Source: Lates calcarifer (Eukaryota; Chordata; Actinopteri; Centropomidae). From it: a stretch of 64,000 nt of DNA. Below the pieces are notes generated by a model. That model worked only from the letters and a program-made list of their open reading frames with translations. It made no database searches and was not told where the DNA came from. The stretch is from positions 1,259,149 to 1,323,148 of the forward strand of contig NC_066850.1 of the NCBI RefSeq assembly GCF_001640805.2, in the 5' to 3' direction. The translations under genes were made by a program, and so were the position numbers. This document shows positions 35,100-47,300 of this stretch, piece after piece (within the stretch, counting starts at the first letter, position 1; each line of letters starts with the position of its first letter).

Positions 35100-37614
35100 G
35101 TCAGTTTTCATTATGTTGCATCTCCCACTGTGCAATAAATTACACTTCCCTGGACATATTCACCTTTCTTGATATGAAAAATAGCTCATGAGCCTCCACA
35201 TATTATTTATTTATTCATTTGTTTGCTGCCCTCTAGTGGCGGTCTAAGTTAAAACTGTTTAATCCAACTCAGCCACAGCCACCTGTATAACATGCTTTAG
35301 CAGCACCACGGCACGCCGAGCTGCCTCATCGTTTTCTGATCTCTTATCGTTTGTGGGACTTCCTGGCTACAGGAAGTGCAGTCTTATTTGTCACCAAGGT
35401 TAGCAAACCAACTGGTAAGTCTAGACTTATTTTTGTCAGTGGATAAGCTTTACACACCCCAAGAACTGACTGGTGGATTGATTACATGAGCTGCAGGTGT
35501 CCCAGACTTCTGGAAATTTGGAAAAAAAAATAAAAGGCAAGCAGACAGCAAAAACAACACAAAACAACTGCACAGACTATGAGAAAGGGAAACCGTTTTT
35601 TAAGCTAAAACTATGGGGAAACAAACATTCAAAATAATAAGGAAACTAGACAGAAAAGGAAAATTGGCTCCATTTAAGCTCATACTTTAACTAACTGAAC
35701 TATAGAGTTAATAATACTGATGGTGAAAAGTGAATGTGGTCTCTCATGCTTCCATAATATGTGCACAGACATATCCTCACATGGGTGTATTTGTATTTCC
35801 ACTTAAACTCCAGCAGAGGGAGACAAAGCTTGCATTTGAATGTTTCTAGTTAAAAAGTTTTGTAGTCTTGTGATGTCCCCAAAAAGACAAGACACCGAGT
35901 ACCAAGCAACACAGACGAGGGCCCACAGAGGAGTCGCCCAAACTCAACATGTATCAGAACATGAAGGCTGTGATTTAGCTGTGCCACCATACGAGAGCAT
36001 GCACACAGATGAGTCCAGATTAGTAGGTGAAGCAAAGAGGAGCGGTAAGATGATTAAACAAAACAACTACACAACTTCACAAATCAATTTATCTGCCAGG
36101 ACAGTGTCAACAAGAAAGCACTGTATATATGAAAAGACAAAGGTCAGGTTACTGTTATGGCCTCGTGCGGGGAAATTAAAAACTTTGCTATGTAACAGCT
36201 GTGTAAATCATGTTATCACACAGGTATGGTCCTGGAAACAGAAGTATCACTGTAATCAGGGGAAGCTTTGGGTGAACTTTAAAACAAAAATGAGGCCTCT
36301 GCACCTGTAATTCATGACCCCGTGTCCAGACTATGGGTACGACATCTTTTTCAGCAAATCCACTTTGAGGACATAAAATTGCTAAACACTGAGAGTGCAG
36401 ATGACACCGTTCCTGCATCTGAATCCAGAGTTTTTCATTCCCTCTCTATTGACTGGGTCTGATGTTTTTAGCCAGTTTAACAAGATCTCAGTCATTTTGC
36501 TTTATGTTTATTTTGCAAATTTTGTGCAGTTATGTCTATTACATTTACACTAACTATCACATGTAATGCATGACTTTGCAGAACACAGTCACAGTAAGGA
36601 ACACCTGGTCATCCAACTCCACAGGATCATGAAAACATTTGCCCACATTTCAAACCAAAGTTTCAAATAATCTTGACATTAGTCGGTTTAAGGCAAGACC
36701 ACAAAGATCTGCACACTACCAGATGTAAGCCACGGCTCTGTAGCTGCTTTTCCTGTTTTGCACAGACCAGTGCAGACGGTGTAGACAAATCAGGGTTGCA
36801 ATCAGACTTTAAACTGCATACTTTGTTCCTAGAGCTTTTTTTTCTTCCAAATTCAGGTTGGAGACATTTCTGTACCAATTCATTCAGCGGTGTAGAATTA
36901 CCAATGAGGAACAATGCAATAACATGACAAAAGAGGCTAGTTATAATGATGGAGCTGTTACATTATGATGACATGAGCACAACTGGAGCTGAGCCTCAAT
37001 TAAAGGGGAGTATACAAGGAAACATCAGCCTGTCAGAAACTGGACTGCAGCACCAGTCCAAAACAAATGTGGCTAATTAAAGTTGCTATTAGCCAGTGTC
37101 ATATTACCTGAATTTAGTGGCATATTCTACACAGGCCTCTGTGGGAGCCACAAACCACAGGTGCAGTAAAACACCAAATCTGTGTATAAGGTGAAGACAC
37201 AGGAGAGATGCTACAAGTAGAGTATGGTGATATTTAACTGTAATGAAGATGGTTCATTTCAAACAGAACTATTAGATAAAAATTATTTATATTCTAGCAA
37301 AATTAAGAGCAGGCACATTAATGCATTATGCACCTTCCCATGTTCTATTTATATCAGGGAGGGAGATTAACACCAGCCATTAACTATAATGGGAAATCAG
37401 GACCCTACTGACTACTCAAGTCAGAAAAACAACCTCATTTAAAAGGTCCCATTCCTTCATTTTAAAAAGTTAATTTTAGTTGACATAATACTTAAAAGCA
37501 CTGATAAATTTCAAACTCAAGTGGACTCTTCCGTCATGTTCTTCCCATGTTGGTGGGATTTTTCCTCCACAGTCTACAGACACTGAGCTCTGGTCTTAGT
37601 TGTGAGTGAAAGTG

Positions 37615-37750
37615 ACTATCATGTGTTAGTCTGTCGGCTCTGTGGCCCCTGGTGACCTGCTGAAGGTGTTTCTCAGTGTTTCACCTAATGCATGCTGGGA
37701 TGCGCTCTAGCACCCCGTCATCCTGAATAGGAATAAGACGTTATGGGGAA
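37615..37750 (+). repeat. old dispersed repeat remnant
   Basis: The words CTGGTGACCTGCTGAAGGTG, GCATGCTGGGATGCGCTCTAG and CCTGAATAGGAATAAG, in this order, match from memory a very common fish/vertebrate interspersed-repeat tail (gacctg...ctgggataggctccag...gaataggataag). The copy is diverged. I cannot name its family with confidence. Confidence 0.55.
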
Positions 37751-40700
37751 AAACACAAAAACAAATGGGAATTAAAACCTCTGTGCATCAGGGGGCATCT
37801 CTGTAAAACTGAGCTTTCACACAAGTCAAAACCAAAACATTACATCTTTAATTTACATCTACTGCACCAGGTTTATATGGTAATCAACAGATAAGTTTAT
37901 CTTGGGATTCTAAGTCTCATTTAAGTGTACCATAGCATCAGGGAGGTTGCAAATCCCAACCCCAAAACCAACAGCAGCCTAATTACTTGTGTTGAGAAGT
38001 GTTTCATAAAAACCTGACAAGCAGCAGTGTGCTGGAGCTGACCCAGGCTTACAAAACCCCAGTGTGGACAATCACCTGAGAACATACACACTATTTCCTT
38101 AACTCACTTTAAAAAGGGGGTTAGATACACTACAAAGGTTTAAAACAAACACATCCAGCCACACACACACACGCGTGCCAATAATACACTCTGCACGCTA
38201 ACACGAGGGACTCTCCCGTTTCCGTGGCAACAGACAGACGTGGTTGTGAAGTAGTGACTCCTGTTCTGACTCAGGTAATGAGAGTGAAGGTGTCCTGGGC
38301 TCAGGCTGAGAATCTGAGGATGGTCGGCATCTCCACTTACTCCTTACTACTGGATGTTTGTAATGTTGGCAGAGCAGATCGGGTTTTATTCTATTTCTGT
38401 GCAAATGGCAGCCCTGAATAAATCACCAACTACCTGCTTAGTGACCCAGACTCATGACTCACTCCATCAGTAGCCATTTCTCTAAACCTACAATTTCCAG
38501 TTGCAAAATTCACATGATCCAGACACATTTAAAGTTATTTTCGCTCACCAGCTACGTTCAGCAAACCAAGCTACATCTGACATCCACTGTTCAATATTTC
38601 ACAAATGCACCATCTACATATTTTTTCAAATATGTTTAAGTTTCATCTCCAGCGATAATCCATAGTGAATTCTGTTTATACCAGACAGAAATCAATTTGT
38701 TAAAGCGTTTCCCATTTGGGAACGTCTTATTTTGGGAGACAAATCCTCATTTGCCCTTTCAGAGGCAACAAATGAGATAAATCCGTGTCAGAAAAGCCCA
38801 ACTTCTGCTTCTGTGAAACCCCAGCTTCTTCACTGTCTACTGAATAAAGAAACATTAGCTTTTCATCTTGTACAGCTTCTATGCTGTATGTTATGTATGT
38901 ATGCATATATCTGTATGTATATATTTAAATGCTTGCGTGGTTCCAGAGCCAACTGGTGTGTGGCAGCAGTCCATTTCTTCTCATAGTTATTACCAATGGC
39001 TGTGTGGAGGCGGTCTGACAGGACTTCCTCCTAATGGAGGGACTCCACACACTCTGACATAGTGCTGACTGCTAGCAGACACACCAGTGATACCACCTGA
39101 CCACAAGAGAGGATGGGAACAATGATGTGGCCTACTGACAGAGTTTCCCCAGTACTAAAAAATACACCTTTTTTGCTGAGCATTTCCTACACAGCATCAT
39201 ATTACTGAATAGCAGAGGTCATACTCTGTAGCTCTGACCTTTCACTGCACTTCTTTTGGTTCTCCAATTGTTGGCAATCTCAGAAATGGAGCTAATTGTC
39301 CTGCTGTGGTCTGTCTGCTTCTCATTGTGGGTATGTTAGGTAAAATGCCACACAAACAAACAAATATCTATATCTAAAATGAAATATAAAATAGATGGTA
39401 TATGTTTAAAACCATGTAAAGCTTTACCAAGTAAAGGTACATTATTCAACTCAACATTTAAATGGGGCAAGATGAAGTTGTTCTGCAATACTGCATATCC
39501 AGACCTCAATCTAATAGAACTCATCTGACAGAATTGAAGCTATATGCTACTGAGAGTAACACACAAATCTCAAACAACACCAGAAAAAGTTAAACATGCT
39601 TAATTTAGCGGAGCAATGTATTTGACAGCTGTAAAAATAAATTATACATCAACAAAATGGGAAAAGCAAACCACTTCAGGAAAATCGTCGGTGGCACAAA
39701 ATAAACATTATACTGACTTTCACATATGATCTTACTGCTGGTGAGTGTAATGTCCTACGTGCTAACATGCAAACACACACACCAGCTGGTCCTGAGTGTA
39801 GAAATATCATGCGACTGTATTAGGAAACTCCCAAACATTACTCACTGTAGCGACAGATAATTCCCTACAGAGATTTCTTTGCAAATGGGAAAATACCTGA
39901 GAGGTGCACACATAAGAACTGCACACATACAGTACACATGGGTGCGCACACACATACACACCATCATCACCCCTAACTACAGAAATAGCATTCAGGCTCC
40001 CAAACAGCAACATTTCAGTTTCTACCTAGATTTCATTGCTCAACAAAGTTATTGGACTGAAACATGTGCTGTTTTTAAAAGCTGCTGTAAGCTCCAATTG
40101 TTTTCCTGTGATAACTTTCATCAATCCAGGACACACTTTGTGTCAGGACAGCAGGTACACAAGAAAAAAAAATGCTTCTGAATCTTCAAAACTAGACATG
40201 AAGGGAAAGCCTGCATGATACACTGTGTAGCCTTGATCCACAGCAGGCACGCAGCAATGTAAAGAGAGCGTAGCAGCAGAGTGTGGAGAAGGGAGGTGGA
40301 CACAGATTTAAATAAATATAGCTATGGGATGTGCATAATGGGCATTTTCAGGCCAGGTGTGCAAGCACAGCCCATGATCTTTGAAATCAGCCTCTAAAAT
40401 GACATGTAAATGTACAATTAAGCACAAGTGCTGTGCAGTGCATGGTGATGTCAAAATGAAATGGCAAAGCAAGATATCTAAAGGAGGAAAGTCTGTAATG
40501 ATAAGTAAATCCTACGAGAGTGGTTGGAGCATTCTCTATCACAGTGGGCAAAAAGTAGGTCTTAGTTGACAGGTGGAGCTGTGCTGGAAACTCACAGCCC
40601 TCACCTTCACCGCTGACACAGTAAGGCATCCGTTTAGGTTAGGGTCGTGCACTGCCTAACTGGTTTGTGGGCTCTCAAAATATCTGCCCACAGCTTCCTG

Positions 40701-41705
40701 GCATGCAGGTAATAAGACTGACTAACAGCCTTACTAGATCATCCGTTGACTGACTGACTGACACTGATTTCCTAGTTGTCCTCCTGTCAGTGTCCCTGTC
40801 TTGCCTTACTGACTGGTTATATGACTGGCAGGTTAATGGGTTTGTTGACTGACGTAACTTGCGCATTGGTTTGACGAGCTGACTCAGTGACTGAACACAA
40901 CAGTACATCATCACACTGACTGAATCACACACTGACATCATTACACTGTTGCAGCTAGCATCCGCTCCTCATCAAGGTAGAGATCCAGGCAGACTTAGCT
41001 GCTGTTGTGATATGGGAAGACTAATCTAAAGGTGCTATAACCCCAAGTCTCATGAGATAACAGGAGGCTGGCATAAGACATGTAAATGGGATGAATGCAA
41101 ATAACACTGGAACGACGACTGTGATGTGTTTGAAATATGCAGGACGATCTCCTCTTTTTTTCCAATTTTATTTTAGTTCCCTATAACCCACTTTGTTATC
41201 TACACTCATGTCCTAGTTATCCATTCATATTCCTCTTCAAGGTTAGACTGGTCATCTCCATTGTGTCAGTCGCCCGTGTGCTGTGTTACAGCTTTTAGTG
41301 GGTTCGTTGGCCTGAACGGATTAATTAACTTTTAACACATGCACAGTAGAACCATCTCAACGTCTGAACTTAGACTGAGCCAGGTTCTCTGTCAATATGC
41401 AATGCAAAGTAAGTTTCCAATCAAACAATCACATACTAAAATAACAGCCACACGCAGGTTCAAAGTTGCACCAAGCTGTGCAGTAATTTGGGAACCTTAA
41501 ATTATCAAAGATAAAAATAGTGTAGCAGCAGGGCTACCTGCTACCTATTGGGTTCAATCTCTAGCCTAGGGAATATGTGTCAGAGTGCAAGTGGTGATCT
41601 CTGTTGGTTGACGTGGTATTTTAACTACAAGTATAACAATGCAATAACAATAACAACTAACAAAGTACAGGAAGTGGCCATGCTGGTGTAGATATGTATA
41701 TAGTA

Positions 41706-41729
41706 TATTTATATATATATATATATATA
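41706..41729. repeat. (AT)n microsatellite
   Basis: AT repeat of about 24 nt, just outside the znf800 CpG island. Confidence 0.92.
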
Positions 41730-41849
41730 GACTACAACATGGTCATATTCACGATTTCCATGCTGACTGTTTATTCACTTCCTAGTTTGAGAATTTCAGG
41801 ACTTTCTGTCAGGGAGTAAGTCCTCTGAGCTCTGCTGGATGAAACCATG

Positions 41850-44300
41850 CGCAGTGCCCAAAAGCGCAATAGCAACAAATAAAACGTTCCTGGATAAAAA
41901 CGCCCTGCTCGTCTCCAAACCACAAACGCGTGGCGCGCTGTAGATGTAACAAAAAAAAAACGTCGCGAGTGTGTATCCAGAGTCCGAATCATAATCCAAC
42001 CTTATTCTCTGCGCTGTTAATAAAGGTTTTACGGTCGTAACATCGCAATCCGACGGAGAGACGTTTATCCACACATGAGCGACTCCACAATAGCCACATG
42101 GACCAAGCACCATGAGGGACGGACTGGACGGATACACTCCTCTCCGACTGGCCTGTCGAGCCCTTGAGCAGGTTTAACCAGTGTGTGTACGCATCCACTT
42201 ACGCATCCCAGGCGGTGCGATGGAAACATAACCATCCCGTATAAACTGCACGATCTTCCGCGTTGATACGGAATCCCAAGTCGGTGCAGTACTGGAGAGT
42301 GGAAGCGCCCGAGTCCGTGTCTATTGGTTCCCTTTCAGCTGGGGCAGCGTCAGCACACACACACACAGTCTCCATTTGCAACTCCATCGCCCCCCATGGG
42401 CGTGCGAGGCCGCGGGCTGTGACGCAAATGGCACTGGGTGATTTGCAAATGACATATCTTCCTAATTCAGTGTCGTCGCCACAGAGACTGGTCCAATTCA
42501 CCAGATATTACACACAGAAATATCCATCCGATGGTGGGTGACGGGTAAATAAAGGCGGATGAGCGGTTCGCTCTACGGGGATGCGGTTGCATAACTCAGG
42601 AAACTTAATAAAAATGTGCACGGAGCGAGCGATGTGCTGTCTCCGTGGCTGATGTTTCGCTGTTGTTTCGATTTGATCGTGACGGCCTGTGCCGTAACAC
42701 TCAGCTCACGATCGTTCCTCGACTTTTGGTCACAGGAGGAACCAAGCAGAGCGTGTACACAGGGAACCGAGTGGCCTCGCTATGGTGGATGTGTGGTGGC
42801 CAGTGCTAGGACGCATGCACGTAGCTGACGGGGAGAGACAGGACAGCCGGAGTGGGACTTAGGACCGCATTCACAGGCCATAAAGGGCCCGCATGAATAC
42901 TATTGTGCTCTTTTATCCAAGAGTCCCCAACTATTTACAAAAGGTTGGCCAACACACACAAAAAATATCGCGGCGAAATGGTGGCGGCGGTTACAGCAGC
43001 TGCCACTGTGCTCTGCGCAAAGCAGCAGCACAATCATTGCGCAGCGCCGGACTTCCCCAGTTTTGTGCAAACTATGTGGTTCGTCCAAAAGACTTTTATT
43101 TTTATCTCATTCAGTCTGTCCTCGTCTGGCAAGCAGCGAACCAGAGCGCAGGGCAGTCGCTCGTTCTCATGGCACGATTTGCATCGCCCCCATTATCCCC
43201 GAAAATCTCTTTTTACACGGTTATATTGTCAGCCTAAAAAACGCCACTATTTTGAGCAACAAAGGGGCAGCTTAACTTGATCAAAGGAAAAGCCAAGTAG
43301 AAAATGCACCTTTCAAGGCGTTAAAAGAGAGGCCCCTCATAACGATTGCAGCATGGCAGGGGAGTGCGGCGTAAAAACGAGCTAACCCGAATAAAATACA
43401 CACAAAGACAAGGTGCAGCACTCCCAGAAATACGTCCATCACCACTCTGGTAATAACACCAAACCACCCTCGGTCATTTCGATTAGCCTAGAGCCGGCGA
43501 GGATGGCATTATTATGAATGTAAAACGCTGCGTTTTGCGGCTCCGTGCCACCTTTTCCAAGAAGCAGCTTGGCGCACAGGACCGGTGACCCTTCCATCTT
43601 TGCGCGTCCTTCTACCGAGCGAAATCGTGAACTATCTCGTATTTTGACGGTTTACTATTGAATAGAACACATCGTAGTAAGTGATTTGATGTTTGAGGGG
43701 GTAAACGCGGTACGTAGATGCTGCTACAAGTCCCTGAAACTATTCCTCTCCCCACCGCGGCCAGGCAGAAACAAGAGGGCGATGACGCCATTTTCTGCAA
43801 AAACAACCATGCTCGGGAAGCCAGAGCGAAGGAGGTTTAACCCGCTCCGCAGCCCTCCGGTCCCGCTGAAACGGACTAAAAACAAGTCCTTACCTTCTAT
43901 TTCTTGGATGGGTGGTGGGATCGCGTGTTTAAAGGGGTAAAACTGCGCGGCCGTGGCTACTTCGAGTCCGGAGATTGTTGATTTCGCCTCCCAGCGTCCC
44001 CGGTTCACTCTGAAACAAGTTCCTCTGCGAGCCGCTGTCTTTGTGCACCCAGAGGAGCCTCTCAGCATTGAACCAGTCTCTGCGCAAAGGTGCACCCTCT
44101 ACGTCCAATTTCAGCTGGAAATGCCGGCACTTTAGGGCGACACTGCGAAAAAAGGAAAGAATTTGGCATTTTTTCATTAAGAAAAGTTGTATAATTTTAC
44201 AACTTTTTTCCAAAGGCCACGGTTGTAGCGCTGATTTAGCCCCAAAACGCGCAACCTTTTGAGGACACAGCTCTCCACAAGAGTCCACGACGCAAACGCA
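41850..44300 (-). promoter_or_regulatory. znf800: CpG island, probable znf800 promoter with alternative untranslated exons
   Basis: CpG dinucleotides are frequent throughout this block, while the flanks are CpG-poor. On the minus strand two strong donors occur: GAAG followed by GTAAGG (exon end 43894), and ATGC followed by GTAAGT (exon end 42203). Both could splice to the acceptor at 33926. Frames near them are open but match no known protein. The simplest reading is a TATA-less promoter with alternative first exons, about 8-10 kb upstream of the znf800 start. Confidence 0.55.
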
Positions 44301-47300
44301 AAATAAAACAGGGGATGGGTACACCCTCCAAAACTTAGAGAAACAGGAAAAATACATTTTAAAAAATTAAACCATTTAATAAAATACTTACTGCTACACA
44401 CGAGTAAAGATTAGAAGACTAAACAATAAGTGTTATTCAGAAATGCGTAGCCAAAATTAGATGTTTTTTTTACAGTTTCAAAACATACACGTTTCTGTAT
44501 TATAACGTTATAATGAAGAGGATTTACAAGGACATTCTACACTGGGTAAATTTCCCTCCCAGGAACCACATCTGACAAGTTTAGTTTTCTTGTTTAGATG
44601 CATTAAACAGGACAGACGTAATAGATTTATTCTACTAAACTTGTCAAACATCACTTCCTGCACTGTGCAAATGAGTAGGCTATATGGAAATTAATGTTAA
44701 TGACCTACCCTGCATTTGGCTGGGGGTCCACTGAAGTCCCCGTCAGGACCCCTGAACAAAACTCTGGGCAACAAGTCAAGAGAAATTCATCTTCATATAA
44801 TGATGATTCCAGTGGATTTTGGTCTGATTTCCAAATCAGACTGAAGGCTGGTGCAGGTGTCACTGAGTCAATCCATAACAGACCCACTTTGTTTACTGTG
44901 AATGACAACAATTATTACTATTTGTTTTAGGGCTGCATGTTAATAAATCCTCCAACTCCCAGCAAACAGAAGCAGAAGCTTTCAAAAACGTATTCAAATG
45001 TTTTCTATTAGTTCTTGAGAAGAGAAAACAGTCCAGTCTGATTTACTGGGCTCTCGTTATGCTAATTTAAAGAGTTGCTAACTCAGTTTAGCAGTTAGCA
45101 GTAGCAGGGTTAGCTAAGCTATTCGTATAAAATAACTGTTTAGCCTCACTTACTTTAACTTTACCCACGTTAAACTTGCTCACAGCCAAACACCATTATT
45201 TTATCTTCATTAAATGACAGGTGTGGGGATATTTTTGCTGACAAATTCGACTTTGTACCATTTCTTACCAAAGCTAAGTTAGCTTAACCGCAGCTAAGCT
45301 GGTGTTCAGTTCTCACTGAGACGTGCTACAACAGTTTAGCTGTTTTTTAAAGATATGATAATATTTTCTAAGATAAGCCACAGCAAATTCGTACCTTGTT
45401 TCCAGATTGTTCAGGCCATCACTTCATATCAGCTGAATGACACCTGAATTAATCACCTGAATTAAACGGACTCACAAACCTAACTTAGCTAGCTCACTGA
45501 TGCATCCACTCACTGTTATTATTATGAAGAAGTATCAGAGTAATTAAAGCTAATTGGCTCCAGGTGGTTCATAACATGCTGCACAGTAACAGTACCTGTG
45601 TGACGGTACAGATGAAGACTGGCTGAATCAGTGGAGGGACTGGGGGCTTTGAATGGTAGATGAGAGGAGGAGGAGGAAATATAATGAACATTACATTAGT
45701 GCAATGTGTAAAACAACAACTGTCATGGACTCCTACTCAAATAACTAAAAACAAATAATCTCTTACACAATTATTAAGCATTAACATAAGTATTAAGATA
45801 TTGAGCTGTAATACGGCTCAGCATGGCACAGTAGTTAAACAGGAATCAATAGTACTTTAAAAGTTTGACTTGGCTCACTCTGAATTACAGTTTGTAGAAA
45901 AGAAGTATTAGAGTGTTATTATTCATACTTATACTCCGGAACTTAATATTTTGGTGCAATCTATCAGTCATACAGTATCACTATTATACTGTTGTTATAC
46001 TCCTATAGTGTGCTCTGCTATTAGTTTTGGGAACTCAAGGATATGGGCTCATCAGTACTGATTTAGGTGCCCAGCGTTTGGTGAGGCCATCAACAGGGTC
46101 TAACTAGGTAAGTCCTGTCAAACCGCAGTCAACCTGTGCCTGGTTATTCCTTTCAGTGAGGAAACAGTATCAGCACATTGCTTTGGGAAAAAAAAGCAAA
46201 TCCAGTAAATGTCAGAGCTTGACTTAAAATGTCCCTTTTAAGCAAAGCTGTTGTCCTACTTTACCCAGTACTGGATGAAATGTTGATTTGGACACACTGT
46301 GAACAAACTGATGTGTTCCACCTGTTGTGCAGGATCCTTCTTATTCTGGCAATATCTTGAGCTATTCATAAAATATTCTGTGTATCCACCAGGTTAGGCA
46401 GCATTTGATCGATATCACGTGTGTAAAATAATACATCAATGCTCTAGCTCTGATCACGATAAAAAATCTTAAACCAAATCAAATCAAGACAAAGACACTC
46501 AGCACATTCAAGACAAAGTGGGTATAAAGTGTGGTTGCTGGGGGGTGAATTTATAATAATCCCTGCCAGCTCTTTCCTTTAGGCTCATGAGAGCTCCCAA
46601 CAAAAGGTGCCCACCACTATCGCCTATACACAATTAACCAAAGCACCAGCATTATTCCATTATCATAAGAATGCTGTTTGCTATGGGGGGGGGGGACTCC
46701 TCGGCATTCATGGATGTGGCCGAATGGAGCCGAGAGCTTTTATCTTCTTAGTTACATGCAGGCTGCATTCATCACACCGCATACTGACATGTTGGGACAC
46801 TTTCTGTGCATGACAAATAATTTGTTTACGCTGGTAATTTAAATAGCCCGGCTTTTAAATTATAGCATGGGGCCACAAGGGGGGCTTTGTATGGTGAGGA
46901 GGGGTGGACTGGAGGGTACGACTTGATTCCAGTGGGATCCACTTAGTAAAAGACAAACAAGATCAAGATTAGACTGATTGAATCTTTTGTTTTCTCCTCT
47001 CACACTTTCCAATAGAGGAAAATATCATGATTGGCAAATGTGTAAAGGATATAAATAGATTTGTATTCATCTTTTTTTGCAAATTAATGGATGATTGAAG
47101 TCTTTTACAAATAGTTTTTACTCACCGATGAATCAGGCTCCTTAGTAGTAATTATGAATTCAGAAGACGACCTGTGCAGTAATAGTTCATTCCTGTAGGA
47201 GCATCTGAATAAATGCAGATTAAATAAGAGCAGTCCCTTACTTAGTTCATGTCTTCTGCATTACATTTCTCCCTGAGTGCTTCAGATCTGATACTGCAGC

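Larger units (their letters stand above)
33926..41849 (-). other. znf800: znf800 first intron (untranslated region)
   Basis: No recognisable exon lies here. The region is AT-rich with (AT)n(GT)n at 34856-34906, (AT)n at 35077-35099 and 41706-41729, and a dispersed-repeat remnant at 37615-37750. A 156-codon plus-strand open frame at 35840-36310 has no recognisable domain and is probably chance. Confidence 0.55.

Noticed and set aside
35840..36310. 156-codon plus-strand open frame in the znf800 first intron
   Set aside because: No recognisable domain, no promoter and ordinary AT-rich composition. At this length a chance frame is plausible.
41540..41580. tRNA B-box-like word GGGTTCAATCTC
   Set aside because: No matching A box or cloverleaf could be built around it.
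43724..44357. Open frames of 120-140 codons in the CpG island, minus strand
   Set aside because: No homology recognised. GC-rich DNA has few stops, and the donor at 43893 is better explained by an untranslated exon.
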